From positions 1 to 40,672 of the forward strand of contig NZ_VJOY01000022.1 in the NCBI RefSeq assembly GCF_007109405.1: a stretch of 40,672 nt of DNA. The letters run 5' to 3'. Under the pieces are notes generated by a model. The model saw only the letters and a program-made list of their open reading frames with translations, did no database searches and had not been told where the DNA came from. Shown here piece after piece: positions 16,108 to 24,442 of this stretch. The number at the start of each line of letters is the position of its first letter. Positions within the stretch are counted from its first letter, which is position 1. The DNA comes from Pseudomonas mangiferae (lineage in GTDB: Bacteria > Pseudomonadota > Gammaproteobacteria > Pseudomonadales > Pseudomonadaceae). A program made the position numbers and the translations under genes.

Positions 16108-16938
16108 GTGCCACCCTCTCGCGATCCCCGAGCCCTGCCCCGCTTCTGGCGCGACGACGCCCTGCCCTTCCTGGAGGCACGCGGGGTCGAGGACGGCCGC
16201 CAGGTCTGCTACGCCGCCCACGCCCATGCCTGTTTCTCGGTGGGTGCGGTCACCGCCGGCTGCAGCACCTACGTCAACGGCCGCATGCGGCGGCGCATCG
16301 CCGCCGGCAGCGTGGTGGCGATGAACCCCCAGGCGGTGCATGCCTGCAACCCCATCCAGGGCCAGCCCTGGTCCTACGTGATGTTCTACGTGGACAGCGC
16401 CTGGCTCGGCGCCCTGCAACGGGAACTGGGCGTCAGCCCGGACGGCAGTTTCCAGCCGTTCGACGCGATCCTCAGTCGCGATCCGGCGTTGTTCGCCGCC
16501 CTCATGGGGTTCTACGACGCGCTGCTGGATTCCACCCTGGACAGCCCGCGCAAGTGTCGCGCGGCGGTGGACTTCTTCACCCGCCTGCAACGGACCCTGG
16601 CACCCGAGCCCACCGGGCCGGACGCGCCGCCGCTGGCAGCCCTGCAGCGGGCAGCGGCCTTCATCGACGAACACTGCACCCGGGCCCTGCCCCTGGAGGA
16701 GATCGGCGCGGCGGCCGGCCTCTCCCCCTCCTACCTGATCCGCGCCTTCAAGCAGCACTACGGCCTGACGCCCCACGCCTACCTGGTGAACCGGCGCATC
16801 CAGCGCAGCCAGGCGTGGCTGCGCCAGGGGCACGACCTGGCCGACGTGGCGCTGGCGGCGGGCTTCGCCGACCAGGCGCATTTCCAGCGCGCCTTCAAGC
16901 GCCACCTGGCGGCGACGCCCGGCCAGTATCGCGACTGA
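16108..16938 (+). CDS. AraC-family transcriptional regulator
   Basis: A 276-residue protein. The N-terminal half is a cupin-like sensing domain (HAHACFSVGAVTAG, RIAAGSVVAMNPQAVHACNP). The C-terminal 95 residues carry two helix-turn-helix motifs: LPLEEIGAAAGLSPSYLIRA and DLADVALAAGFADQAHFQRA, followed by FKRHLAATPGQYR, the AraC signature. The GTG at 16108 is preferred because GGAG is 8 bases before it. A GTG at 16090 lacks a ribosome site. It converges on a LysE-type exporter gene with only 6 bp between the stops. AraC/LysE pairs of this form usually control the export of an amino acid, which is the likely role here (inference). Confidence 0.92.
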   Translation: MPPSRDPRALPRFWRDDALPFLEARGVEDGRQVCYAAHAHACFSVGAVTAGCSTYVNGRMRRRIAAGSVVAMNPQAVHACNPIQGQPWSYVMFYVDSAWLGALQRELGVSPDGSFQPFDAILSRDPALFAALMGFYDALLDSTLDSPRKCRAAVDFFTRLQRTLAPEPTGPDAPPLAALQRAAAFIDEHCTRALPLEEIGAAAGLSPSYLIRAFKQHYGLTPHAYLVNRRIQRSQAWLRQGHDLADVALAAGFADQAHFQRAFKRHLAATPGQYRD

Positions 16939-16944
16939 ACGGCC

Positions 16945-17532
16945 TCAGCCCTCCAGCAGGTACAGCGCACTGCCCACCAGCAGCACCGCCATCGTGCGGT
17001 TCAGCAGGCGTACCCGCGCCGGGTGCTCCAGGTGCCGGCGCAGCAGGCTGCCAGCCCAGCCCCAGCAGGCCACCGACAGGTAGCAAATGATGAAGTACAG
17101 CGCGGCGAACAGGCCGATCCGCGCCAGGTCGCCGTCCGCCACGAACAGGCCCATGCCGGCCACGGAGGCCAGCCAGGCCTTGGGGTTGAGCCATTGCATC
17201 AGGGCCCCGGTGCGGAACGACGGCCGCGCCACTGGCCTGTCGCTGCCCAGGCGCCCGTCGTCCAGGGCCAGTCGCCAGGCCATGTACAGCAGGAAGGCGA
17301 TGCCGCCCCACTGGATGCCGGTCAGCAGCACCGGCGCGCGGACCAGCAGTTCGTGCAGCCCCAGACCGACCAGCAGCAACAGCAGGGTGAAGCCGACGGT
17401 GGCCCCGCTGACGTGGCGCAGGCTGGCACGAAAGCCGAAGCGCGCCCCGCCGTTGAGCGCCACCAGGTTCACCGGACCGGGGGTGATGGAAGCCGCGAGG
17501 GCGAAGGCGGCCATGGACAGGTAGGGGGACAT
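16945..17532 (-). CDS. LysE-family amino-acid/metabolite exporter
   Basis: A 195-residue inner-membrane protein with about six helices of the LysE/RhtB type. The family hallmark near the N-terminus is ALAASITPGPVNLVALNGG (S-x-T-P-G-P). NPKAWLASVAGMGLF in the middle is the second conserved segment. It would efflux amino acids or related compounds using the proton gradient. The ATG at 17532 has GGAG 8 bases upstream. The longer frame upstream of it is non-conserved intergenic sequence. The substrate is unknown. The convergent AraC gene is its likely regulator. Confidence 0.9.
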   Translation of the reverse strand: MSPYLSMAAFALAASITPGPVNLVALNGGARFGFRASLRHVSGATVGFTLLLLLVGLGLHELLVRAPVLLTGIQWGGIAFLLYMAWRLALDDGRLGSDRPVARPSFRTGALMQWLNPKAWLASVAGMGLFVADGDLARIGLFAALYFIICYLSVACWGWAGSLLRRHLEHPARVRLLNRTMAVLLVGSALYLLEG

Positions 17533-17759
17533 CGCGAATGCTCCGGGAGGAAAAGACCTCGGCAGGCTAGGCGGTGGCGAACGGCGGGTATTGAAGAAAA
17601 TCACCCCGGTCGCGGCGCCGCGCGCCCGGCGCCCATCGGGCGCGCGGTCCCACTGGGCGCACCTCGGCGAACCCGACGCCGCCCTCGCCACTCTGTAGTC
17701 AGGCAAGGTCAATGCCATCGAGGCGACCCACGCACCCTTTTCCCGCTGCGAGGATGTCC

Positions 17760-19055
17760 ATGAGCCGTCCGTTCAATCCCTGGCAGTCGCCGGTCGCCCG
17801 CATGAAGACAGTGGCCGGCCTGCTGTTGCTGGCCGCCGCCCTGCTCTACAGCCTGGCGACGGCGATGCTCCGCCACCCGGAGGCGGATGCCCCGGCCTGG
17901 AGCCTGACCGCCTGGGGTTACCTGGCGGCGTTCGCCGAGGCCGCCATGGTGGGCGCCATCGCCGACTGGTTCGCCGTCACCGCGCTGTTCCGCCACCCCC
18001 TGGGGCTGCCGATCCCCCACACCGCCATCATTCCCCGCAGCAAGGCGCGCATCGGCCGCACCCTGTCGTCGTTCATCACCACCCACTTCCTCGCCACGCC
18101 CCTGGTGCTGGCCAAGCTCCGCGCCCTGGACCTGGGCCGCCGGCTGACCGACTGGCTGCGCCACCCGGCCAACGCCGAGGCGGTGGGCCGGCAGTTCGTC
18201 GGCGTGGCGCGCTTCGGGGTCGAGGCGCTGCAGGACGAACGGGTGCGCGCCTTCGTCCAGCACAAGGCGATCCAGCGCCTGCAGGCTCTGGACTTGGCGC
18301 CGGCGCTGGGCCGGGTACTGGAACTGCTCACCGAGCAGGGTCGCCACCAGGCGATGCTCGACGAAGCCCTGGTGAAACTCGACGAGGTGCTCCAGGACGG
18401 CGACACCCGTGCCCTGGTGGCCCGGGCCATCACCGCGGAAATCCGCACCCTGCGCTACCTGGGGCTGGGCAAGAGCGTCGGCGGCTGGTCGGCCAACAAG
18501 GTGGTGGATGGCCTCTCGGCGTTGATCGGCGAAGTGGCCGCGGATGCCGAGCACCCGTTGCGGCAACGTTTCGACGACCTGGTGGCGGGCTACATCCAGC
18601 GCCTGAAACACGACCCGGCCTACCGCCTGGACGTGGAACGGCTGCTGGCCAGGCTACTGGCGCACCCCGCGGCCAGCGCCTACCTCCAGGGTCTCTGGCA
18701 GGACCTGACGGACTGGCTGCGGGACGACCTGGCCCGGGACGACTCGCGCCTCGCCGCGCGCCTGGTGGCCCTGACCCGCAGCCTGGGCGACGCCCTGGAC
18801 AGCGACCCGGCCATGCGCGGCTGGATCAACGACCGCCTGATGGCCGCGACCCCGGCCCTGCTGGAGCGCTACCGGATACGGATCGGCGACTACATCGCCG
18901 AGCGGGTGGAGCAGTGGGAAAGCCACGAACTGGTGGCGCAGCTGGAGCAGAGCGTCGGCAAGGACCTGCAGTACATCCGCATCAACGGCACCCTGGTGGG
19001 TGGGCTGGTGGGCCTGGTGCTGCATGCCCTGACCCAGTGGCTGGCCGGCCCCTGA
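17760..19055 (+). CDS. DUF445 (YjiN-like) inner-membrane protein
   Basis: A 431-residue protein. A transmembrane helix lies at about residues 15-36, then the family hallmark AEAAMVGAIADWFAVTALF followed by RHPLGLPIPHTAIIP. A long helical, charged soluble region follows. The last helix, LVGGLVGLVLHALTQWL, returns to the membrane. This is the DUF445 plan, whose biochemical role is not established. The start at 17760 is chosen because GAGG is 6 bases upstream. The ATG at 17754 and the one at 17712 are less well placed. It is divergent from the LysE gene and 70 bp upstream of the ribonuclease Z gene on the same strand. Confidence 0.9.
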   Translation: MSRPFNPWQSPVARMKTVAGLLLLAAALLYSLATAMLRHPEADAPAWSLTAWGYLAAFAEAAMVGAIADWFAVTALFRHPLGLPIPHTAIIPRSKARIGRTLSSFITTHFLATPLVLAKLRALDLGRRLTDWLRHPANAEAVGRQFVGVARFGVEALQDERVRAFVQHKAIQRLQALDLAPALGRVLELLTEQGRHQAMLDEALVKLDEVLQDGDTRALVARAITAEIRTLRYLGLGKSVGGWSANKVVDGLSALIGEVAADAEHPLRQRFDDLVAGYIQRLKHDPAYRLDVERLLARLLAHPAASAYLQGLWQDLTDWLRDDLARDDSRLAARLVALTRSLGDALDSDPAMRGWINDRLMAATPALLERYRIRIGDYIAERVEQWESHELVAQLEQSVGKDLQYIRINGTLVGGLVGLVLHALTQWLAGP

Positions 19056-19125
19056 GGCCTCGCCGCGGCCGGCGGGCCACTGCGGTACCCAGGGTATTCA
19101 TCCTTTTATCGAACGGACGCTTTCC

Positions 19126-20106
19126 ATGGACCTGCTGTTCCTCGGCACTTCTTCCGGCACGCCCACCCGCGCCCGCAACGTCAGCGCGGTAGCGCTGCTG
19201 GAGGGTCTCGGCAAGGGCTGGCACCTGGTGGACTGCGGCGAAGGCACCCAGCACCAGGTGCTGCGCAGCCCGCTGTCATTGCACGAGCTGCAGGCCATCT
19301 ACATCACCCACGTCCACGGCGACCACTGCTACGGCCTGCCCGGCCTGCTGGCCAGCGCCGGCATGAGCGGCCGCACCCGGGCGCTGCCCATCGTCGCGCC
19401 CGCCGGCATCCAGGCGTGGATCGAGGCCACCCTGCGCATGAGCGAGACCCACCTGCCCTACCCGCTGGAATTCCAGGCCACCGAGGCCCTGGGCGACTGG
19501 CGACACGGCGACCTGCGGATCGAGGCGACCGCCCTGTCCCACCGGGTGCCGTCCTACGCCTATGGTTTCAGCGAAGCCTCCCCCGATCCGCGCCTGGACA
19601 CCGCCCGCCTCGATGCCGAGGGCATCCCGCGCGGCCCGCTCTGGGGCCAGTTGGCCCAGGGGCTCGACGTGGAGCACCAGGGCCAGCGGCTGCGCGGCGA
19701 GGACTATCGGTTGCCGACGCGCCCACCCCGGCGGGTGGTGATCGCCGGCGACAACGACCGCCCCGCGCTGCTGGCGGCCGCCTGCCGCGACACCCAGGTG
19801 CTGGTCCACGAAGCCACCTACACCCGCGCCGTGGCCAACGCGGCCCGCGCCGAATTCGGTCACAGCACCGCGGATGCCGTGGCCGCCTTCGCCCAGTCCG
19901 TGGCGCTGCCGAACCTGGTACTCACCCATTTCAGCCCCCGCTACCAGGCCGACCCGACCCGCAGCCCGAGCATCCAGGACGTGCGCCAGGAAGCAGCCGC
20001 CAGCTACCACGGGCGGCTGTTCCTGGCCCAGGATTTCCTCCGGCTGCGCCTGGACAAGGACGGCCTGCTGGAGCGGGTGGAAGCGGAGCGGCGCCAAGCG
20101 CCCTAA
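19126..20106 (+). CDS. rnz: Ribonuclease Z / tRNA 3'-end nuclease
   Basis: A 326-residue zinc metallo-beta-lactamase-fold RNase of the ElaC type. It cleaves tRNA precursors at the 3' end or acts as RNase BN. The metal motif T-H-V-H-G-D-H is at residues 61-67 in YITHVHGDHCYGLPGLL. Further ligands are seen in SHRVPSYAYGF, IAGDNDRP, GHSTADAV and the final LTHFSPRY. The flexible exosite arm fits the GIPRGPLWGQLAQG segment. Length is close to that of E. coli ElaC. The gene follows the DUF445 gene, possibly co-transcribed, and converges on the MFS gene. Confidence 0.95.
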   Translation: MDLLFLGTSSGTPTRARNVSAVALLEGLGKGWHLVDCGEGTQHQVLRSPLSLHELQAIYITHVHGDHCYGLPGLLASAGMSGRTRALPIVAPAGIQAWIEATLRMSETHLPYPLEFQATEALGDWRHGDLRIEATALSHRVPSYAYGFSEASPDPRLDTARLDAEGIPRGPLWGQLAQGLDVEHQGQRLRGEDYRLPTRPPRRVVIAGDNDRPALLAAACRDTQVLVHEATYTRAVANAARAEFGHSTADAVAAFAQSVALPNLVLTHFSPRYQADPTRSPSIQDVRQEAAASYHGRLFLAQDFLRLRLDKDGLLERVEAERRQAP

Positions 20107-20301
20107 AAGGACGGGACCAGAGGCGTCGGGCAGACCAGGCGGACAAGCGTCGGAGCATGTTCAGCGAGGCACGTCCTGGGTTCTAACAAGCGCCGGTGCG
20201 GCCTCGTGAAAAACGGGGTCGGCATGCTCATTCACCGCACGAGTACCTGGCGTCTTCACCCATTGCCTCGCGGCCTCGCTCGCCGCCGTTTCGTACAGGC
20301 C
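20107..20301. other. Intergenic region between convergent rnz and MFS genes
   Basis: No gene is supported over these 195 bp. Both strands are open in short stretches without ribosome sites. The stretch reading GTGAAAAACGGGGTCGGCAT (about 20207-20226) resembles, from memory, a multi-copy intergenic sequence of gammaproteobacteria. I cannot verify copy number. No clear rho-independent terminator was found. Confidence 0.3.
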
Positions 20302-21519
20302 CTAGGGGCTCTTGGAACGGGCGCTGCGCCATTCCGCCGTGGGCAGGCACTGGATGACGCAGGCCAGCAGGGCCAGGCCCGCGCAACCCAGCCAGAAGAC
20401 GCCGCCGGCGGGCGCGACGAAGCCGACGGCGCCGATCCAGTTCCCCAGCAGGCCGCCGAGCAACGCGGCGGTGCCCAACAGGCCGAACAACGCGCCCAGA
20501 CGCGCATCGTGTACCTGGGCGGAGGCCACCGCGTCGATGGCGGGGTCGATGATGATCTCACCCACGGTGTACAGGGATACCAGGGCCAGGAACGGCAGCA
20601 GCTGCGGCACCTGGTAAAACCCGAGCATGGCCAGGGCGATGCAGCCGAAGCCGATGAGGATCATCTTGTCCAGGCTGAACCGGCGGCCCAGGTAGTAGTT
20701 CAGCGGGACCTGGAGCAGGAAGACCGTCGCCGTATTGAAGAAGAACAGCAGCCCTACCGTCCGTTCGGAGAAGGTGTTGGCCGTGGCGATCGGCAGGGTG
20801 AACTCGAGCTGCGCGTAGAGCGCGATGTAGACCAGGTAGAGCAGGCTCACCTTGACGATCACCGGGTTGGTCAGCATGCCGAGGATCTGCCCGGGCGCGC
20901 GCAGCCCCGGGTGCTCGGCCTTCAGCACGGCGCTGCGGGCATGCAGGGCGCGTACCGGGGGGAGCCCCAGGAAACACGAGCTCAGGGCCTGGACGCCGGC
21001 AGCGCTGGCGAACAACACCAGGGGGTCCAGCTCGATCAACGCCGCGCCGATCAGCCCGCCCAGCGCCATGCCCAGGTTGTTGGCCGTGCTGCGTAGGGAA
21101 AACATCAGCGGCTTGTGGGCCGGGATGACGCTCTGGCTCAGGGCCGACTTGGACGCCGGCACGAACAGCGCGCCTGCGAAGCCGAACACCAGGGACGCCA
21201 CGCTGATGACCAGTTCGTGCTCGCTCCAGGCGTAGAGGAAGAACGAAAGGATGCGCAGCGCGGCACCGGCGCCCATGACCCACAGCGGGCCGAACCGGTC
21301 GGACAACAGCCCGCCCACCAGCATCAGCCCACGCTGGGAGAACAGCTTCAGGGTGAGCTGCACGCTGACGAAGGCCAGGGAGAAGCCGAGGGTGTTGTGC
21401 AGGTAGACGGCCAGGAACGGCACGACGATGAAGCTGCCGATATTGAAGGTGAGGCTGATGGACAGCAGCCAGAGGGTGCTGGGGGAGAGCTTTTTCAGGT
21501 CGTCGACAAGATGCGCCAT
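20302..21519 (-). CDS. MFS transporter, likely exporter of the peptide operon
   Basis: A 405-residue major facilitator protein with about twelve helices. The loop 2-3 motif reads GGLLSDRFGPLWVMGAGAAL, the usual G-x-x-x-D-R-x-G signature of drug-type efflux pumps. The start at 21519 is preferred because AAGGAG is 7 bases upstream. The longer open frame before it overlaps the oxidoreductase and is Arg/Pro-rich. The gene overlaps the 3' end of the FAD oxidoreductase by 25 bp and is the last gene of the minus-strand operon. It would export the operon's product or give self-resistance, as MFS genes do in bacilysin- and tabtoxin-type clusters (inference). Confidence 0.9.
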   Translation of the reverse strand: MAHLVDDLKKLSPSTLWLLSISLTFNIGSFIVVPFLAVYLHNTLGFSLAFVSVQLTLKLFSQRGLMLVGGLLSDRFGPLWVMGAGAALRILSFFLYAWSEHELVISVASLVFGFAGALFVPASKSALSQSVIPAHKPLMFSLRSTANNLGMALGGLIGAALIELDPLVLFASAAGVQALSSCFLGLPPVRALHARSAVLKAEHPGLRAPGQILGMLTNPVIVKVSLLYLVYIALYAQLEFTLPIATANTFSERTVGLLFFFNTATVFLLQVPLNYYLGRRFSLDKMILIGFGCIALAMLGFYQVPQLLPFLALVSLYTVGEIIIDPAIDAVASAQVHDARLGALFGLLGTAALLGGLLGNWIGAVGFVAPAGGVFWLGCAGLALLACVIQCLPTAEWRSARSKSP

Positions 21520-23048
21520 CCATGGACTCCTTCGGGTACGTGCGGGCCCGCCTCGTGCGGGTGCCGCGGGGGTCGCGCCGGCTGCCTGCGCAGCAGGTCG
21601 TCGACGATGCCTAGGCTGACGCGCCGGCAATGCCGGGTGTTGGTCTCGTAAACGCCGCAGAAGAAATGCACACCGCTGGTGAGGTTACCGATCACGTACA
21701 GACGGCCAGAGCCCTGGGCCTCGTTGGTCTCGAAATCCACCTCGACGCCGCCCAGCGGGTGGGCCTGGACCAGGCCCTGCCTGTGCAGCGTGTCGAACAG
21801 CGGGTCCTCGGTGCGCGCCACGTCGTTATCCGGCGCCGTGGCGTTGATCAGCACGTCGAAGCGTCGTTCTTCGCCATGGGCCACCCGCGCCACGAAGGCG
21901 CCATCCCGATGGGTCACGGCCTCCAGCCCCGGTACCAGTGCCAGTTGGCCGGCCTGGAACAGCGTATCCAGCACTTGGGCGTTCGCCAGGGGGATCGGCA
22001 CGCGGATGGCCATGAACCGACTGTAGCCGTGACGCCGGAAGCGCGCCCGGTCGGCGGGCGAAAGAGATTGCCACAGGTCGCCGATGACCGCATTGAGGGC
22101 GACGAAAGCCGCCTGCCAGGGCTGGGGCGCCCGGCAGGTGGCCTGTAGGTCGCGGCGCAGCGCGGCCACCGCGTCACCGCCGGCGGGCTTGCGGGCCTTG
22201 ACGCTGAAACGCGCGCCGAGGGACAGGCTCAGTTCCTTCAGCACCAGGCGCAGGACCATATGCAGGGACAGCCGCCCGCCCATGCGCGCCCGGAGGGCCC
22301 GGACCCTGTCCACCGTGCAATAGCGCAACGCCGCGTTGCCTTGGGGCCGTTGCACGCCGGGCAGGTAGCCCTGGCGGGACAGCAGGGTGATGGGCCCCCG
22401 GTGCCCGTGGCGATGCAGGGCCACGACCGCGTCGATGGCGCTGAGCCGGGAGCCGATGATGGCGACGGTGCACTCGGGCGGGATGCGCGGGACCGTTTCC
22501 CGCAAGGGATAGGGAGAATGGAAATAGCCGGGTAGGCCCAGCAGGTGCCGATAGTGCCGTTGCGGCAGGTTGCCGGTGGCGAGGATCACATAATCGGTCT
22601 GCCACGCCCCGCGCGCGCCCACCAGCAGGTAACACCCCGCCTGGTACTCGAGGGCCTCCACCCGCTCGCTCACCGGGACCACGCAGTGGCCCGCTCCGGC
22701 GGCGAGGTCCATGGCCTGGTCCAGCGTCGCCCGCAAGTAGTCCCCGAACAGCGGCCGCGGCAGGTAGTCGTCGGGTGCGTGGGCCGTCCGCTGACCGGCC
22801 AGCCACTGGACGAAGTCCCCCGGCTCGTCGGGGGAGACCGACATGGTGTGCCCGGTGCGATTGAGGATCGCGCAGCGGTCATCGTTGCGGTAGGCCGCGC
22901 CGGGGCCGAACACCCCGGAGCGCTCGAAGGCGAGGATCTTGGTGGGCGGCGCCTTGCGCTCGATCAGGTCCCTGACCAGGTGCACGATCATCGATACGCC
23001 CACGGCGCCCACGCCCACCACGGCGATCCGGTAGTCGAAACGGCTCAT
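21495..23048 (-). CDS. FAD/NAD(P)-binding oxidoreductase (YdhS-like)
   Basis: A 517-residue flavoprotein. The FAD-binding Rossmann motif is GVGAVG at residues 12-17 (AVVGVGAVGVSMIVHL), followed by AFERSGVFGPGAAYRNDD, the typical start of the YdhS-like NAD_binding_9 family. A second nucleotide site is seen in VAIIGSRLSAIDAVVALH, and VILATGNLP is the usual flavin-monooxygenase ATG motif. Relatives of the wider fold hydroxylate amino-acid nitrogens, so N-oxidation of an amino-acid substrate is a reasonable but unproven role. GGAGG precedes the ATG. It lies 79 bp after the second ATP-grasp gene and overlaps the exporter gene, so it belongs to the same operon. Confidence 0.85.
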   Translation of the reverse strand: MSRFDYRIAVVGVGAVGVSMIVHLVRDLIERKAPPTKILAFERSGVFGPGAAYRNDDRCAILNRTGHTMSVSPDEPGDFVQWLAGQRTAHAPDDYLPRPLFGDYLRATLDQAMDLAAGAGHCVVPVSERVEALEYQAGCYLLVGARGAWQTDYVILATGNLPQRHYRHLLGLPGYFHSPYPLRETVPRIPPECTVAIIGSRLSAIDAVVALHRHGHRGPITLLSRQGYLPGVQRPQGNAALRYCTVDRVRALRARMGGRLSLHMVLRLVLKELSLSLGARFSVKARKPAGGDAVAALRRDLQATCRAPQPWQAAFVALNAVIGDLWQSLSPADRARFRRHGYSRFMAIRVPIPLANAQVLDTLFQAGQLALVPGLEAVTHRDGAFVARVAHGEERRFDVLINATAPDNDVARTEDPLFDTLHRQGLVQAHPLGGVEVDFETNEAQGSGRLYVIGNLTSGVHFFCGVYETNTRHCRRVSLGIVDDLLRRQPARPPRHPHEAGPHVPEGVHGWRILSTT

Positions 23049-23127
23049 AAGGCTCCCTCCTCTGCCATCCTTGCGGGCGGTGCCAAGAACACCGGCCTGG
23101 GTGCCACGTGACGCGCCGGACGCGACC

Positions 23128-24351
23128 TCACGCCCAGCACGTCGCCCGGGTGAACCAGTCGGCCGCCTCGCGCAGGCGCTGGTCGAGCTGCTCTTCGGTC
23201 TCCCCGGTGATCAGCAGGGACGCGATCTCGCCGTTGGTGTAGGCCATCTTCGCGTAGGTCTGCCCGACCCGGGCATAGGCCTTGTACACCGCAACCCAGT
23301 CGAACGGCGCCCGCTCCGGCAGCGAGGTCAGGGTCCCCGGCTGGGGAGGCACGTTCAGTTCGGCGACCAGCCGCCTGGGTGGATAGCGGAGGTCTTCGGC
23401 GGGCTCACGCCGCCCGCATTCGGCCTTGAGGTATTCCACCCGGATGTCCACATCGAACGCCTGGCGGATCTGTTCGTTGGCCAGGCAGCCCGCCAGCCGG
23501 CAGGCCGCCTCGCACAGGAACAGCCGGTCGTCCGGGGTGTGGAACAGCTCGATGTGGAAGAGGCCGTTGCGCGGCATCGGCAGCACCTGTTCCAGCAGGT
23601 TCTGCCCGAACGCGCACAGCCGTGGCCAGAGGGGATTGGACGGCGCGACCATCTTCAGCCCCAGCCATTCGCCATCCAGGAACTGCAGGTTCGAATGCAC
23701 GCACTGGACGCAGGACACCAGCACGCAGGTGCCGTCCAGGTACAGGCCGTTGACCTGGTACATGTCGCCCGCCACGAACGATTCCACCAGGGGACTGCGG
23801 CCCTGGGTGAAGTCCGGCGATTCCAAATAGGCGTCCAGCGCCTGTCGGTCGGCGATGACCTGAACACCCGCCGACCCCTTCCCGTCCACCGGCTTGACCA
23901 CGATCGGGTAGTGGTAGTCCTCGATGAACGCCAGCAGGTCCAGCGCGCTGGCGGCCAGGCGGTACCCCGCCACCGGCACCCCGTGGCGCTCGGCGCGGCG
24001 CTTCATCTCGTACTTGTCGCGAAACAGGCGGGCATCCTGGGGCGAGAGACCGCCGAGGCCCCAGCGCTCCCGCAGCCGGGCCGCCCGCAGGACGTCGCTC
24101 TCGGCCAGCGCGATCACGTTCAGGAAGGGGTCGACCCGGTGGAAGTCCAGGGCCTGGGTCTCGACACGGCCGCTGCCGGCGTAGTCCTGGAAGAAATGGA
24201 TCTCGGCGAATGCGCCCTTCGCATGGGCCAGGACCGCGTCCTTCGCCGCCAGGTCGGTGAACAGGACGGCATCGCCGCCCGCGGCGTCGACCCAGTCCCG
24301 GGCCGCGGTCTGCAGAACGATCTTCGGGGGTGCCAGTATCAGCGCTCGCAT
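23128..24351 (-). CDS. ATP-grasp ligase, second in operon
   Basis: A 407-residue ATP-grasp enzyme, which forms an amide bond through an acyl-phosphate. The nucleotide-binding loop region reads YPIVVKPVDGKGSAGVQVI. The metal/ATP site has HIELFHTPDDRLFLCEAACR, where E-x-x-C-R replaces the more usual E-x-N-x-R, a variant also common in this family. The ATG has AAGGA 8 bases upstream, and that site lies directly beside a tandem 18-bp duplication. It differs strongly from the ligase encoded 91 bp upstream, so the pair probably adds two different residues rather than being recent duplicates. Substrates are unknown. Confidence 0.88.
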   Translation of the reverse strand: MRALILAPPKIVLQTAARDWVDAAGGDAVLFTDLAAKDAVLAHAKGAFAEIHFFQDYAGSGRVETQALDFHRVDPFLNVIALAESDVLRAARLRERWGLGGLSPQDARLFRDKYEMKRRAERHGVPVAGYRLAASALDLLAFIEDYHYPIVVKPVDGKGSAGVQVIADRQALDAYLESPDFTQGRSPLVESFVAGDMYQVNGLYLDGTCVLVSCVQCVHSNLQFLDGEWLGLKMVAPSNPLWPRLCAFGQNLLEQVLPMPRNGLFHIELFHTPDDRLFLCEAACRLAGCLANEQIRQAFDVDIRVEYLKAECGRREPAEDLRYPPRRLVAELNVPPQPGTLTSLPERAPFDWVAVYKAYARVGQTYAKMAYTNGEIASLLITGETEEQLDQRLREAADWFTRATCWA

Positions 24352-24360
24352 GGGGACATC

Positions 24361-24396
24361 CTTTTCGTGAACGACGGGCTTTTCGTGAACGACGGG
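24361..24396. repeat. Tandem 18-bp duplication between the two ATP-grasp genes
   Basis: The unit CTTTTCGTGAACGACGGG occurs twice head-to-tail with no mismatch. It sits in the 91-bp gap, next to the ribosome site of the downstream ATP-grasp gene (AAAGGA on the minus strand lies at the first unit's edge). It looks like recent slippage or duplication. An effect on translation of the downstream gene is possible. Confidence 0.9.
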
Positions 24397-24442
24397 GAAC
24401 GCTTCGCCTGCCGCCCGACAAGCCGCGGGCGGCTGCCCTGGG

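Noticed and set aside
15511-16905. 464-codon extension of the HdeA-like reading frame
   Set aside because: The upstream part is antisense to the AraC gene, while the ATG at 15864 gives a ribosome site and a proper signal peptide.
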